A stretch of 64,000 nucleotides of DNA from Rossellomorea orangium. Its GTDB lineage: Bacteria > Bacillota > Bacilli > Bacillales > Bacillaceae_B. Under the pieces are notes generated by a model. It did not search any database. It was not told where the DNA came from and saw only the letters and a program-made list of their open reading frames with translations. The number at the start of each line of letters is the position of its first letter. Position 1 is the first letter of the stretch. The stretch spans positions 124,001 through 188,000 of the forward strand of contig NZ_JAHWGH010000017.1 of assembly GCF_019334305.1 (NCBI RefSeq), given 5' to 3'. Below are positions 1 through 7,239 of this stretch, piece after piece. The position numbers and the translations under genes are program-made.

Positions 1-615
1 AAGAAGATTCGTTAGTGTAGATTTCCCCACACCTGAAGAACCGACCAGTGCAACGGTTTTCCCCTCGGACAAATAAGGCATCAATTCCTCAATCCCATCC
101 TGATTCACAGCACTTATCGTTACGACTTTCGCACCAATTAATATATTTTCCACTTGGTTTTTCTTCTCTTCACTATCCGTGCACGTATCGGATTTCGTCA
201 AGACGATAACGGGGTTTGCCCCGCTTTCCCAACAGAGAAGCAAATACCGTTCCATCCTTTTACTGTTAAGATCGTCATTTAATGAAGAAAGGATGAACAC
301 CGTATCAATATTTGATGCGATAATTTGCTCCTCTGCTTCATTACCTGCTTTTTTCCTGGAAAATTTGCTCGTCCGAGGCAATACTTTTTCAATGATTGCT
401 CCATCCCCGCTTAGGAGAACCCAGTCTCCTACTGCAGGCAGATCTTCCCGTTGAACGGTTTCAAACCTAAGCTTTCCGGAAATCTTGCTTAAACTTTCAC
501 CTGTCTCCGTCATGACCATATAGGCTCCTCTTTGTTCAGTCACAACCCTACCCAAAATGAAGCCTTCTTCTGCCATATGATTCATTAATTTAAACACTTT
601 TTCTCTATTATTCAA
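1..615 (-). CDS. rsgA: Ribosome small subunit-dependent GTPase A paralog (RsgA/EngC family), 3' end beyond the window
   Basis: The reading frame is open from a TTG at 615 to the window edge (205 codons visible, C-terminus missing). It is a circularly permuted GTPase: the G4 motif VLTKSD comes first (near residue 140), then the P-loop GSSGVGKST at about residue 190. RsgA proteins bind the 30S subunit and help late ribosome maturation. The N-terminal stretch (GRVVTEQRGAYMV, then VGDWVLL and RTSKFSRKKAG) fits the longer, roughly 350-residue RsgA paralog rather than the 298-residue housekeeping YloQ/CpgA type. The TTG start is chosen because GGGAGG lies 6-7 bases upstream. Expression appears to be controlled by a leader ORF and terminator just upstream (see those entries). 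Whether a second rsgA exists elsewhere cannot be seen here. Confidence 0.9.
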   Translation of the reverse strand, partial: MNNREKVFKLMNHMAEEGFILGRVVTEQRGAYMVMTETGESLSKISGKLRFETVQREDLPAVGDWVLLSGDGAIIEKVLPRTSKFSRKKAGNEAEEQIIASNIDTVFILSSLNDDLNSKRMERYLLLCWESGANPVIVLTKSDTCTDSEEKKNQVENILIGAKVVTISAVNQDGIEELMPYLSEGKTVALVGSSGVGKSTLTNLL

Positions 616-633
616 CTTGTTTCCTCCCAAAAT

Positions 634-675
634 AAAAAATCCATTGCGTGGTTTCACACGTCAACGGATTTTTTT
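634..675 (-). terminator. Leader terminator (attenuator) in front of rsgA-like gene
   Basis: On the minus strand ATCCGTTG-A-CGTG pairs with CACG-CAATGGAT around the loop TGAAAC, with one G-T pair and one bulged base. It is followed by a TTTTTTATTTT tract that ends directly before the Shine-Dalgarno GGGAGG of the rsgA-like gene. An intrinsic terminator in this place would stop transcription before the gene. Its 5' arm (minus strand GTTGACGTG, 657-665) is exactly complementary to nine bases inside the leader ORF (715-723), so an antiterminator can form instead. Confidence 0.8.
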
Positions 676-691
676 CGGAAGAAATGAAAAA

Positions 692-778
692 TCAAAGAAT
701 CCCGTTAAAAGTGAGTTGACGTGCAGAACCGATAAAATGTTTACATACATTAGATAAGACAATTAATGATCGACTCAT
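692..778 (-). CDS. Putative 28-codon leader peptide of the rsgA-like gene
   Basis: A short ORF begins at ATG 778 and stops at TGA 692-694. It starts MSRSLIVLSNVCKHF and ends SARQLTFNGIL. The sequence GGGTGATGTC lies just upstream as a good Shine-Dalgarno, and a sigma-A promoter lies 35-60 bases upstream. Codons for Ala-Arg-Gln-Leu contain CACGTCAAC, which is complementary to the 5' arm of the downstream terminator. A ribosome that reads to the stop codon would cover this segment and allow termination. A ribosome stalled in the first dozen or so codons would leave it free to form the antiterminator. This is the architecture of antibiotic- or translation-stress-responsive attenuators. The inducing signal is not known. 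Confidence 0.65.
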   Translation of the reverse strand: MSRSLIVLSNVCKHFIGSARQLTFNGIL

Positions 779-811
779 ATGACATCACCCACTTTCTCAA
801 TTAGTACTTTC

Positions 812-840
812 ATTATCCAATATTTTCATTTGTTTGGCAA
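812..840 (-). promoter_or_regulatory. Sigma-A promoter of the leader/rsgA-like transcript
   Basis: TTGCCA (835-840) and GATAAT (812-817) are separated by exactly 17 bases on the minus strand. The predicted start near 805 gives a leader of about 190 bases before the rsgA-like TTG. Confidence 0.7.
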
Positions 841-876
841 GTGATATTTCAGATTTTTATAAAAAATAGGTACTTT

Positions 877-904
877 CACCATTTTTTCTCCCCGGCATAT
901 TCTA
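877..904 (+). promoter_or_regulatory. Candidate sigma-K-type promoter of the DUF4397 gene
   Basis: CATATTCTA (896-904) fits the sigma-K -10 pattern CATA-N3-TA, with an AC dinucleotide (878-879, within CACC) 15 bases upstream. The predicted start lies just before the AAAGGAGAG ribosome binding site. The match is short and could be fortuitous. Confidence 0.35.
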
Positions 905-935
905 TTGTGTTAATACAGATAAAGGAGAGATACGG

Positions 936-1676
936 ATGAGCCAACATGATTATTTAACGAAAGCGGCGATGTATGACTTATTATCCGGTTATTATAAATA
1001 TACTGATCCAGCCATGTACGTTCATTATTATCATAAACACCTTAAATACATGAGGCTTGCATTGCAGGCACAGAGAGCTGACATGACCACTTCCGCTCAA
1101 CCGTCTTACGTTAGGGTGCTGCATGCCGTACCAGATGCTCCGAATGTAGATGTATATGTAAACGGGAACCGGGTATTACGGGATGTGGCCTTTAAAGATG
1201 TGAGCGATTATTTGACACTTCCTGCCGGTAAATACCATATTGATGTCTACCCTGCAGGAACGAGTGTGACGACGGTCATTAGTAAGAAAGTAAAAATTGA
1301 TCCCGGTAAGATATACACACTGGCAGCTGTTGGAACTCTTAATAAAATGCAATTATTGCCCTATCTCGATGACCCAACAGTTCCAAGCGGCGAAACAAAG
1401 GTGAAATTCATTCACCTTTCCCCTGACGCCCCTGCTGTCGATATTGCGGTCAAGGGAGGGGATGTCATCTTCCCTGATATATCTTTTAAACAAGCGACCG
1501 ATTATCTTGGGCTAACCCCAATGACCGTAAATCTGGAAGCCAGGGTTGCCGGGAGTAAAAACAGTGTGCTGAGCGTTCCTAACGTTAAGTTCGAGCAAAA
1601 TCAAGCGTACACGATTGTAGCCGTTGGATTAGCCAATGGAACACCTGAGCTGGAAGCTATCTTATTAAAAGGATAA
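936..1676 (+). CDS. DUF4397 domain protein, two tandem domains
   Basis: This 246-residue protein has no signal peptide. A Tyr-rich N-terminal segment (about residues 1-45, including SGYYKYTDPAMYVHYYHKH) is followed by two DUF4397 beta-sandwich repeats. The first begins near residue 58 (VRVLHAVPDAPNVDVYVNG) and the second near 155 (VKFIHLSPDAPAVDIAVKG). DUF4397 proteins are mostly extracytoplasmic or cell-surface proteins of unknown function. The start is supported by AAAGGAGAG nine bases upstream. The gene stands alone and is followed by a strong bidirectional terminator. A sigma-K-like -10 hints at mother-cell expression, but that is inference. Confidence 0.85.
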   Translation: MSQHDYLTKAAMYDLLSGYYKYTDPAMYVHYYHKHLKYMRLALQAQRADMTTSAQPSYVRVLHAVPDAPNVDVYVNGNRVLRDVAFKDVSDYLTLPAGKYHIDVYPAGTSVTTVISKKVKIDPGKIYTLAAVGTLNKMQLLPYLDDPTVPSGETKVKFIHLSPDAPAVDIAVKGGDVIFPDISFKQATDYLGLTPMTVNLEARVAGSKNSVLSVPNVKFEQNQAYTIVAVGLANGTPELEAILLKG

Positions 1677-1693
1677 AATCTTCAATGAAAGTA

Positions 1694-1730
1694 CAAAAAA
1701 AGGTGGCTTCTGAAAGAAGCCACCTTTTTC
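1694..1730. terminator. Bidirectional terminator between DUF4397 gene and ypmS
   Basis: AAAAAGGTGGCTTC and GAAGCCACCTTTTT form a perfect 14-base inverted repeat around TGAAA. There are A/T tracts on both sides, so it can end both convergent genes. Confidence 0.9.
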
Positions 1731-2318
1731 TTATTGGGCACGGTCAACCGGGACCAGCAATCTGAATGAAATTTGATCTTCCTTCAAATTGAATTCATTT
1801 GCCCGAACCTTCACGTCACTTTTCAATTTCATATCCTGCAGTGAAACGTAAATCAATTCATCATTAGGCTGTATTTTCACCCATTCAGGGAAATTATAAG
1901 AATCCCTGATTACTTTGAGCACATAAGAGACCGGAAGATTCAGAGAACCCACTGAAATAGATTTCTGTTTCAACAGAATGTCCCCATTCTCAAGAGCCTT
2001 CGGTTCGAAATCAAGCTTAAAGTCAAGGTTTGAAGTGAAGACAGGAACGGAACCCAGCAGTTCAACGTCATCCTTCAGTTGAACATCATAATCGACCGGT
2101 CCTCTCATTCCTTCTTCCTGGATATAATGTTCAATGATAAGGTTTAAGTCATCTTTGTTGGTTTCCACATTAAATCCTACTTGTTGATCTTCATTTTCGT
2201 TGTTTTCAGGAAGTGCATCATCCTTAATAGGCATAAAAATCATGGAGACGATGATGACGAACCCCAATAACACCGTGCCTAAAAGGACAAAAAACCCTAC
2301 CTTCCATTTGTTCTTCAT
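1731..2318 (-). CDS. ypmS: YpmS family membrane-anchored protein
   Basis: This 195-residue protein has an N-terminal membrane segment (about residues 8-30, VGFFVLLGTVLLGFVIIVSM) and then a soluble extracytoplasmic domain with repeated beta-type patterns (LPVSYVLKVI, FRLLVPVDR). It matches the YpmS family, which is of unknown function. Its start overlaps the stop of the upstream ypmR by four bases (ATGA), so the two are translationally coupled. In B. subtilis the ypmR-ypmS pair is also adjacent. The tandem of a surface hydrolase and an anchored beta protein suggests a shared envelope role, which is inference. Confidence 0.85.
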   Translation of the reverse strand: MKNKWKVGFFVLLGTVLLGFVIIVSMIFMPIKDDALPENNENEDQQVGFNVETNKDDLNLIIEHYIQEEGMRGPVDYDVQLKDDVELLGSVPVFTSNLDFKLDFEPKALENGDILLKQKSISVGSLNLPVSYVLKVIRDSYNFPEWVKIQPNDELIYVSLQDMKLKSDVKVRANEFNLKEDQISFRLLVPVDRAQ

Positions 2319-3145
2319 GACGGCTGCTCCTCTTCTTCAACAGAATCTCTTTTCTCTGTCAATGTAGCTAATGTTTTCCCTTTTGCAAGATCCGTAAACA
2401 TTCGATCTGCGATCAATTTATACCCTTCATCATTCGGGTGGAAGTAATCTTCATATAACAACGTATCTCCTGCATCAATAAATAAGTCCTCGATCTTAAC
2501 GAATAATGTCCGATCATAGTCGGTCAGGACACCAATGCTTGCTTCATTCCAATTATGAATCACCTGGTTCACTTCATCAATATCCGAAAACCATGTGTTA
2601 AAAGGATTATAAAGGCCGACCAGCACAATGCCTGAATCCGGATTATAGCTTCGGATCGTTTCAATTATTTCTTGTAACCGGAGTTGATACTGTCGTTTCT
2701 CCTCCTGGAACACTTCTAACTTCAGATGTGATAGGTTCTCACGAAAAATTTTCATAACATCGTTTCCGCCGATGGTGATCATCACTAAGTCAGACTCCTC
2801 AATGGATGACTTTACATCTTCCTTCTTCAGTCTCTTTAGTAATTGATCCGTCCGGTTTCCCCTGACTCCGTAGTTATGAAACTGGGCATCCTTTACACCG
2901 TCCAATGATTCTAGACTTTTTTCAAGATACGGAACATACCCACCTTTTTTCGTACTGTCACCGACACCTTGGGTCAGCGAGTCCCCTATTGAAACCACCT
3001 TTAAGTTTTTAGGTATGAAAGTTTCATTGGGACTTTCTTTCTCCCAGTTGGATACTTCTCTTGTAATATGATCAGCAGCATCTTCTAACGAACATCCTGA
3101 AAGGAATATAACAAAAGCGAGCATGAGAATGGATATTTTTTTCAT
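2315..3145 (-). CDS. ypmR: YpmR-type SGNH/GDSL hydrolase lipoprotein
   Basis: From the ATG at 3145 the protein has 276 residues and begins with a lipoprotein signal (MKKISILMLAFVIFLSGC) whose lipobox Cys is residue 18. The SGNH esterase motifs are present: GDSLTQG (Ser near 56), a Gly block (GVRGN), TIGGNDV, and the C-terminal Asp-x-x-His segment in YEDYFHPND. It is likely an outer-surface esterase or lipase-like enzyme. The 3145 start is preferred over in-frame codons further upstream because GAGGTGAT sits directly before it and a good signal peptide follows. A TATAAT element lies at 3174-3179. Confidence 0.88.
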   Translation of the reverse strand: MKKISILMLAFVIFLSGCSLEDAADHITREVSNWEKESPNETFIPKNLKVVSIGDSLTQGVGDSTKKGGYVPYLEKSLESLDGVKDAQFHNYGVRGNRTDQLLKRLKKEDVKSSIEESDLVMITIGGNDVMKIFRENLSHLKLEVFQEEKRQYQLRLQEIIETIRSYNPDSGIVLVGLYNPFNTWFSDIDEVNQVIHNWNEASIGVLTDYDRTLFVKIEDLFIDAGDTLLYEDYFHPNDEGYKLIADRMFTDLAKGKTLATLTEKRDSVEEEEQPS

Positions 3146-3173
3146 ATGCATCACCTCGCTTACTCTTTTATAT

Positions 3174-3179
3174 ATTATA
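3174..3179 (-). promoter_or_regulatory. -10 element of the ypmR-ypmS operon
   Basis: A perfect TATAAT on the minus strand sits about 30 bases upstream of the ypmR start, within the TA-rich stretch 3168-3183. No convincing -35 was found. Confidence 0.45.
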
Positions 3180-3245
3180 TCACGGTTATCCACCGGTAAA
3201 ACATTAATACACTTAACCATCAGTCTGGACGGGCTCTACCTTCTT

Positions 3246-4307
3246 TCATCGGCTCGGTCCTGATTGCAAAGTAGTAAATACCTCTGAAATGAATTGACCG
3301 TAATGGAATTGCTTGGCGATTTTATGAACCGGCCACGGAGCTTTATCCGGGGACTTCCTGAAGTCACCTATGCTCTCACCAAACGTACAGCCTGTATTGA
3401 CGGCAACACGTATTGGAACCTCCTCAAAGACCATTTTATCCCCATCTGCCAGTGCCCACATAGCCAATAAATCATGTAGGGGGCTGCCTGAAATATCTGG
3501 ATAGGTCTTCTTATAGAATTCATAATAATAATCGACCATCGGTTTGATGATCTGACCGACTTTATCATTGGATTTCACGTAGAAGTCATGAAGTCGATCA
3601 ATCATCGCTGGAGTGATGATTGCAAACATCGTGACGTCCAACGGTATGAGATGAATTTTCTTCGGAGACAGCTGAAGGAGGATATTCGCAGCATACGGGT
3701 CCCCGTAAAAATTGGCTTCTGCCACAGGGGTAACATTTCCAGGCACAAGGAAAGCCCCTCCCATTACATAGAATTCTTTCACTTTTTTCATTGTTTCAGG
3801 ATATAAAACAAACGCAGTTGCAAGTGAGCTTAACCGTCCGGCGGAGTATATATAAATTTCTCCCGCATATTGATTGATGATTTCCTTTATTTCATAGAAA
3901 TTTTCACTGATGTCAGAAGGATCGAAGTCGATTTCATCAGGTATGATCGGTCCAAGACCAGCCACACCGTGGACTTCCGGATAAAACTGGGGTTGTGTTC
4001 CCGTTAAGGCAGAAACCGCTCCACCTATGACGGGAATATCCGTGATCCCCGTAAGGCTTTGGAGATATTTCACATTCTTAAGTGCAGATTCTCTTGAAAC
4101 ATTCCCATAGTCCGAGACAATACCGACAATTTCAATCGTATCGCTATAGTAAGCATACAGTACCGCGACGATATCATCGATTCCAAAATCTGAAAACACC
4201 AATACTTTCTTTTTATCGGGCAACGACCCACACTTCCTTTCTTCCTGAATCCTGCATAATAAGGAAGGACTGATGTGATTCATGTCAATTACAGTAGATT
4301 GAGCCAT
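3246..4307 (-). CDS. Nucleoside hydrolase (inosine-uridine preferring family)
   Basis: This 353-residue protein belongs to the IunH/URH-type fold that cleaves the N-glycosidic bond of ribonucleosides. The calcium-binding signature usually written DxDPGxDD appears here as VFSDFGIDD (Asp at about 40, 44 and 45), so the first Asp of the signature is lost. The late catalytic HD pair is kept in SPLHDLLAM near residue 280. About 30 extra N-terminal residues precede the fold. AGGAAAG precedes the ATG. The substituted first Asp could alter metal binding or substrate range. The substrate cannot be named from sequence. Confidence 0.83.
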   Translation of the reverse strand: MAQSTVIDMNHISPSLLCRIQEERKCGSLPDKKKVLVFSDFGIDDIVAVLYAYYSDTIEIVGIVSDYGNVSRESALKNVKYLQSLTGITDIPVIGGAVSALTGTQPQFYPEVHGVAGLGPIIPDEIDFDPSDISENFYEIKEIINQYAGEIYIYSAGRLSSLATAFVLYPETMKKVKEFYVMGGAFLVPGNVTPVAEANFYGDPYAANILLQLSPKKIHLIPLDVTMFAIITPAMIDRLHDFYVKSNDKVGQIIKPMVDYYYEFYKKTYPDISGSPLHDLLAMWALADGDKMVFEEVPIRVAVNTGCTFGESIGDFRKSPDKAPWPVHKIAKQFHYGQFISEVFTTLQSGPSR

Positions 4308-4448
4308 TCTTTCCTACTATATTTCTATGATATGATTAATTCGGTTATGAGGTCGCAAGAATATTCATAAAATCAACAAGAACTGGTACGAACCATCCTT
4401 TATGAAAATGGTACAATACGTTTAAGATTAAAAGGAAAGGTGATGGAT

Positions 4449-4934
4449 ATGTCGAAAAACATTTTACTGTATTCCATACTTGTAATCGGTTTACTTGGAA
4501 TGATTGCCGGTTGCTCGGATGATCAAAATGAAGAAGCCCATCATGATCATACTGCGGCTAATGGGGATATTCGGGAAGAAACTGCCTCTGTCGAAACCCT
4601 TCCGTCTTTTCTTGACGATAAGGATGACAATATGAGACTCATCTATTCTTCTGCAGCAAAAAACCCCGAACTCCTTGAGTACATTCCATGTTATTGCGGC
4701 TGCGGTGATTCAGCCGGTCATGAAAGCAATCTTAATTGCTTCGTCTATAAAATGGAGGGGGAAAAAGTGGTTTGGGATGACCATGGTACGAGATGCGAAC
4801 TTTGTCTAAAGATTGCAGCCGAATCCATTGTAAAGTATAAGAATGGTGAATCCATCAAGGAAATCAGGAATTTTATTGATGAGCAGTATAAAGAAGGATA
4901 CGCAAAGCCTACCCCAACGCCAATGCCTTCCTGA
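4449..4934 (+). CDS. PCYCGC-motif lipoprotein
   Basis: The protein has a lipoprotein signal (MSKNILLYSILVIGLLGMIAGC) and a His/Asp-rich linker (EEAHHDHT). A Cys-rich domain follows, with the diagnostic PCYCGCG motif and further Cys residues in LNCF and RCELCLK. It belongs to the PCYCGC family of Bacillaceae lipoproteins, whose function is unknown. The Cys/His pattern suggests metal binding. The ATG at 4449 is preferred because AGGTGAT has ideal spacing to it; an ATG at 4443 and a GTG at 4440 are in frame. A terminator follows directly. Confidence 0.85.
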   Translation: MSKNILLYSILVIGLLGMIAGCSDDQNEEAHHDHTAANGDIREETASVETLPSFLDDKDDNMRLIYSSAAKNPELLEYIPCYCGCGDSAGHESNLNCFVYKMEGEKVVWDDHGTRCELCLKIAAESIVKYKNGESIKEIRNFIDEQYKEGYAKPTPTPMPS

Positions 4935-4936
4935 CT

Positions 4937-4966
4937 GACAGCAGGTTTTCCTGTTGTCTTTTTTTA
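4937..4966 (+). terminator. Terminator of the PCYCGC lipoprotein gene
   Basis: GACAGCAGG and CCTGTTGTC pair (one G-T) around TTTT, followed by seven T. Confidence 0.88.
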
Positions 4967-4974
4967 GTCACACC

Positions 4975-5012
4975 AAAAAAGACGAAAGGATAGCATCCAT
5001 TCGTCTTTTTTC
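4975..5012. terminator. Bidirectional terminator upstream of the degV stop
   Basis: AAAAAAGACGAA and TTCGTCTTTTTT form a 12-base inverted repeat around GGATAGCATCCA. It serves the minus-strand DegV gene and backs up the plus-strand terminator. Confidence 0.85.
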
Positions 5013-5013
5013 A

Positions 5014-5865
5014 TTAATCTGTGTAATACATAAAGCCAATAGCACCAATGCCTGTATGGGTGCTGATGATCGGAGTTGTCGGAGTGATGTCGATTTGATC
5101 ATATCCGGTTTTTTCGATAATCTTGGCTTTCAGGCTTTGTGCAAGATTAAGTCCATCCGCATGGACAAGTCCGACTCCCCGGATGGTCTTGCCTTTGACA
5201 TCCTCAACAAACTGTGCCGTCAAATACTTCACTACCTGTGAATGGCTTCGGACCTTCGCAACGGGAGTATACTCCGCTCCTTCCAGGGAAGCAATCGGTT
5301 TAATATTAAGCAGGGAACCAATCATGGCGCGACCTTTTCCGATCCTTCCACCCTTCACAAGGTTTTCAAGGGTATCAACCACAACAAACAGTTTCGTATT
5401 GGACCGAATCTCTTCGATGGCTTCAAGGATTTGTTGCATCGACTTTCCTGCCTTCGCAAGCTTGGCCGCCTCGATCACCTGAAACGCCAGCCCTTTCGAA
5501 ATAAAACGGGAATCCACAACCGTCACATCTGACGATGACATGTCTGCAGCTGACTCTGCCGAACGGACGGTTCCGCTCATATTTCCTGTCATATGTATAG
5601 ACAAAACGGATGAACCGTCTTTTCCCAGTTCATCATAAAGTTCAACAAATGATCCTGCAGGAGGTTGAGAACTTTTAGGAAGTTCCTTGGAAGACTTCAT
5701 CTTTTCTATGAAGCTTAAAGGGGAAAGGTCCACTCTATCTAAGTAGGTTTCTCCGTCGATTGAAATGGACAGAGGAACCACATGAATATCAAGCTCTTTT
5801 ACAACTTCATCTGTTAAATCTACTGTCGAGTCTGTTACTATCTTAATTTTGGTCAATTTTGCCAC
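5014..5865 (-). CDS. DegV family fatty-acid-binding protein (first of two)
   Basis: This 283-residue protein has the DegV fold: IVTDSTVDL at the N-terminus, the SQPPAGSF segment near residue 85, and the domain 2 signature LENLVKGGRIGKG. Family members bind a fatty acid between two alpha/beta domains and resemble the FakB proteins that present fatty acids to the FakA kinase. The start is GTG, with GGAG upstream. A second DegV paralog lies at 16947-17795 with low similarity outside the motifs. The promoter carries a dyad in its spacer (5894-5912). Confidence 0.9.
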   Translation of the reverse strand: MAKLTKIKIVTDSTVDLTDEVVKELDIHVVPLSISIDGETYLDRVDLSPLSFIEKMKSSKELPKSSQPPAGSFVELYDELGKDGSSVLSIHMTGNMSGTVRSAESAADMSSSDVTVVDSRFISKGLAFQVIEAAKLAKAGKSMQQILEAIEEIRSNTKLFVVVDTLENLVKGGRIGKGRAMIGSLLNIKPIASLEGAEYTPVAKVRSHSQVVKYLTAQFVEDVKGKTIRGVGLVHADGLNLAQSLKAKIIEKTGYDQIDITPTTPIISTHTGIGAIGFMYYTD

Positions 5866-5888
5866 ATCCTATCTCCCATATCATTAGT

Positions 5889-5917
5889 ATTATATCGTTA
5901 AACGCTAACGATTTAAA
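5889..5917 (-). promoter_or_regulatory. Promoter with dyad in the spacer, upstream of degV
   Basis: TATAAT (5889-5894) lies 17 bases from a weak -35 TTTAAA (5912-5917). The spacer is filled by the inverted repeat ATCGTTA-GCGTT-TAACGAT on the minus strand (5894-5912). A symmetric 7+7 dyad in this position is typical of a repressor operator. Confidence 0.5.
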
Positions 5918-5990
5918 TAGATAGACAGCATTTAACTTCCATGCAAACTCAATTGGCAGGGAAAATTGTCCGTTCCAAACCTGCCTTACA

Positions 5991-6036
5991 TAAAAAGTTC
6001 TGATCCTGCACAAACTTTGCGCAAAAGGATCAGAAC
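5991..6036 (-). terminator. Terminator of ypmP
   Basis: GTTCTGATCCT and AGGATCAGAAC form a perfect 11-base stem, followed on the minus strand by TTTTTA. Confidence 0.85.
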
Positions 6037-6046
6037 CTCGGAAAAC

Positions 6047-6298
6047 TTATGCATTATTCTTTAACTCTTCTGATTGATATATTTCTTCGTACTCTGACCA
6101 TTTCGTCGTTCTCTTTAAATGTTCTCTAAAGCTGAAGATGGTCTTAGGCTCATTTTGGTTGATGACCATGGTAATGAATTGATTCAGCCTAAGATTTACC
6201 CTTAAGTAGAGCGGGCTATCTTTCTTCAATACAGGAACTTCTGAGATTTTGACCTTCCGTCCATACTTTGATTTGAACTCGATGGTTTTTGTCAGCAA
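6047..6298 (-). CDS. ypmP: YpmP-like small protein (DUF2535 family)
   Basis: From the TTG at 6298 the product has 83 residues, including TIEFKSKYGRKVKISEVPV, FITMVINQNEPKT and a basic C-terminal part. It resembles YpmP (DUF2535), a small conserved Bacillus protein of unknown function, and the neighbourhood (ypmR, ypmS, dfrA, thy) supports this. GAGGATTGATACT upstream of the TTG is a reasonable Shine-Dalgarno. The longer GTG start at 6319 has none. Confidence 0.65.
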   Translation of the reverse strand: MLTKTIEFKSKYGRKVKISEVPVLKKDSPLYLRVNLRLNQFITMVINQNEPKTIFSFREHLKRTTKWSEYEEIYQSEELKNNA

Positions 6299-6392
6299 AG
6301 TATCAATCCTCTTTTTCACCCGTTTATGCTTCTATTATACCCTATTTACCCTCGCATAAATTGTCAAATCATGAAAAAGTGCGAATATTTTT

Positions 6393-7055
6393 TCATAATT
6401 GTGGTGACACAGGGACGACGCATTCAGAACGATCGTTTTTAGGGGAATTCACGATATCGGAAACTTGATATCCCTTCATCCTGTCATCAGGGAGGGACTT
6501 TAAAACAGAAGCAGCTTCTTTAAAGGAGTATTCTTCTGTATTTAGCCATTTCTCAATGGCTTCATTGTTTGTAAGCATGACCGGCATCCTTGCATGAACG
6601 TTCCCTACGAGGGGATTGGCTTCAGTTGTCAGGATAGTGGATGTGGTGACATCACCGTTGCGGTCCCATAATCCGGCAAACACAAAAGGCTCTTCCCCCT
6701 TTAATTGGAACCTCACCGGAACCTTACTTGATTTAACCTTTCTCCATTCATAAAAACCATCTGCAAAGATCACCATTCTTTTTGAATGAACAAGTGTTTT
6801 AAAACTGGGCTTGTCAAGAAGCGTTTCACTCCGGGCATTAATCAATGGTTTCCATTTAGAACGGTCCGCCCAATGTGGAACAAGCCCCCACGTTATTTCA
6901 CCTGCTCTCCGACTCCCCTTATGGGAAATAAGGGAAAGGATCCTCTGCGAAGGGGCAATATTGTATCTTGGCTGCCACTCTTCAATAAATTCGTCAATCA
7001 GGTATTGTTTCACCAATTCTTCTAAAGGAGTCGTCAAGGAAAATCTGCCACACAT
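6393..7055 (-). CDS. SOS response-associated peptidase (SRAP/HMCES/YedK family)
   Basis: This 220-residue protein starts MCGRFSL, which exposes the invariant catalytic Cys2 after Met removal. SRAP proteins crosslink to abasic sites in single-stranded DNA through Cys2 and protect them. Other family residues are visible: PRYNIAPSQ, the NARSET block (Asn and Glu) and HARMPVML with the active-site His. The start at 7055 is chosen because Cys must be residue 2 and GAGGTGG precedes it; the in-frame GTG at 7064 would bury it. No LexA box was seen upstream. The gene stands alone. Confidence 0.92.
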   Translation of the reverse strand: MCGRFSLTTPLEELVKQYLIDEFIEEWQPRYNIAPSQRILSLISHKGSRRAGEITWGLVPHWADRSKWKPLINARSETLLDKPSFKTLVHSKRMVIFADGFYEWRKVKSSKVPVRFQLKGEEPFVFAGLWDRNGDVTTSTILTTEANPLVGNVHARMPVMLTNNEAIEKWLNTEEYSFKEAASVLKSLPDDRMKGYQVSDIVNSPKNDRSECVVPVSPQL

Positions 7056-7239
7056 TGTTCCCACCTCTTCATTGTCTCTTTACATAGGAATATACATCAT
7101 TTGAACATTGAATCCAAACGTAATACTTTAACCCTTTACTATGTTAATGATTGCACAATAGTGAAAAGAAGATTATCATGGATATATAAATCGCTCGTTT
7201 ACCATTCAATGAATTGATTTAAGAAAGGAATGAACTTCT

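Noticed and set aside
657..723. Alternative reading of the two complementary nonamers upstream of rsgA as a protein-binding direct or inverted repeat
   Set aside because: They are in inverted orientation 49 bases apart, one within the terminator arm and one within the leader ORF. RNA pairing explains them better than two operator half-sites.
7056..7140. LexA box upstream of the SRAP gene
   Set aside because: Looked for because of the family name. TGAACATTGAATCC is not close to CGAAC-N4-GTTCG.
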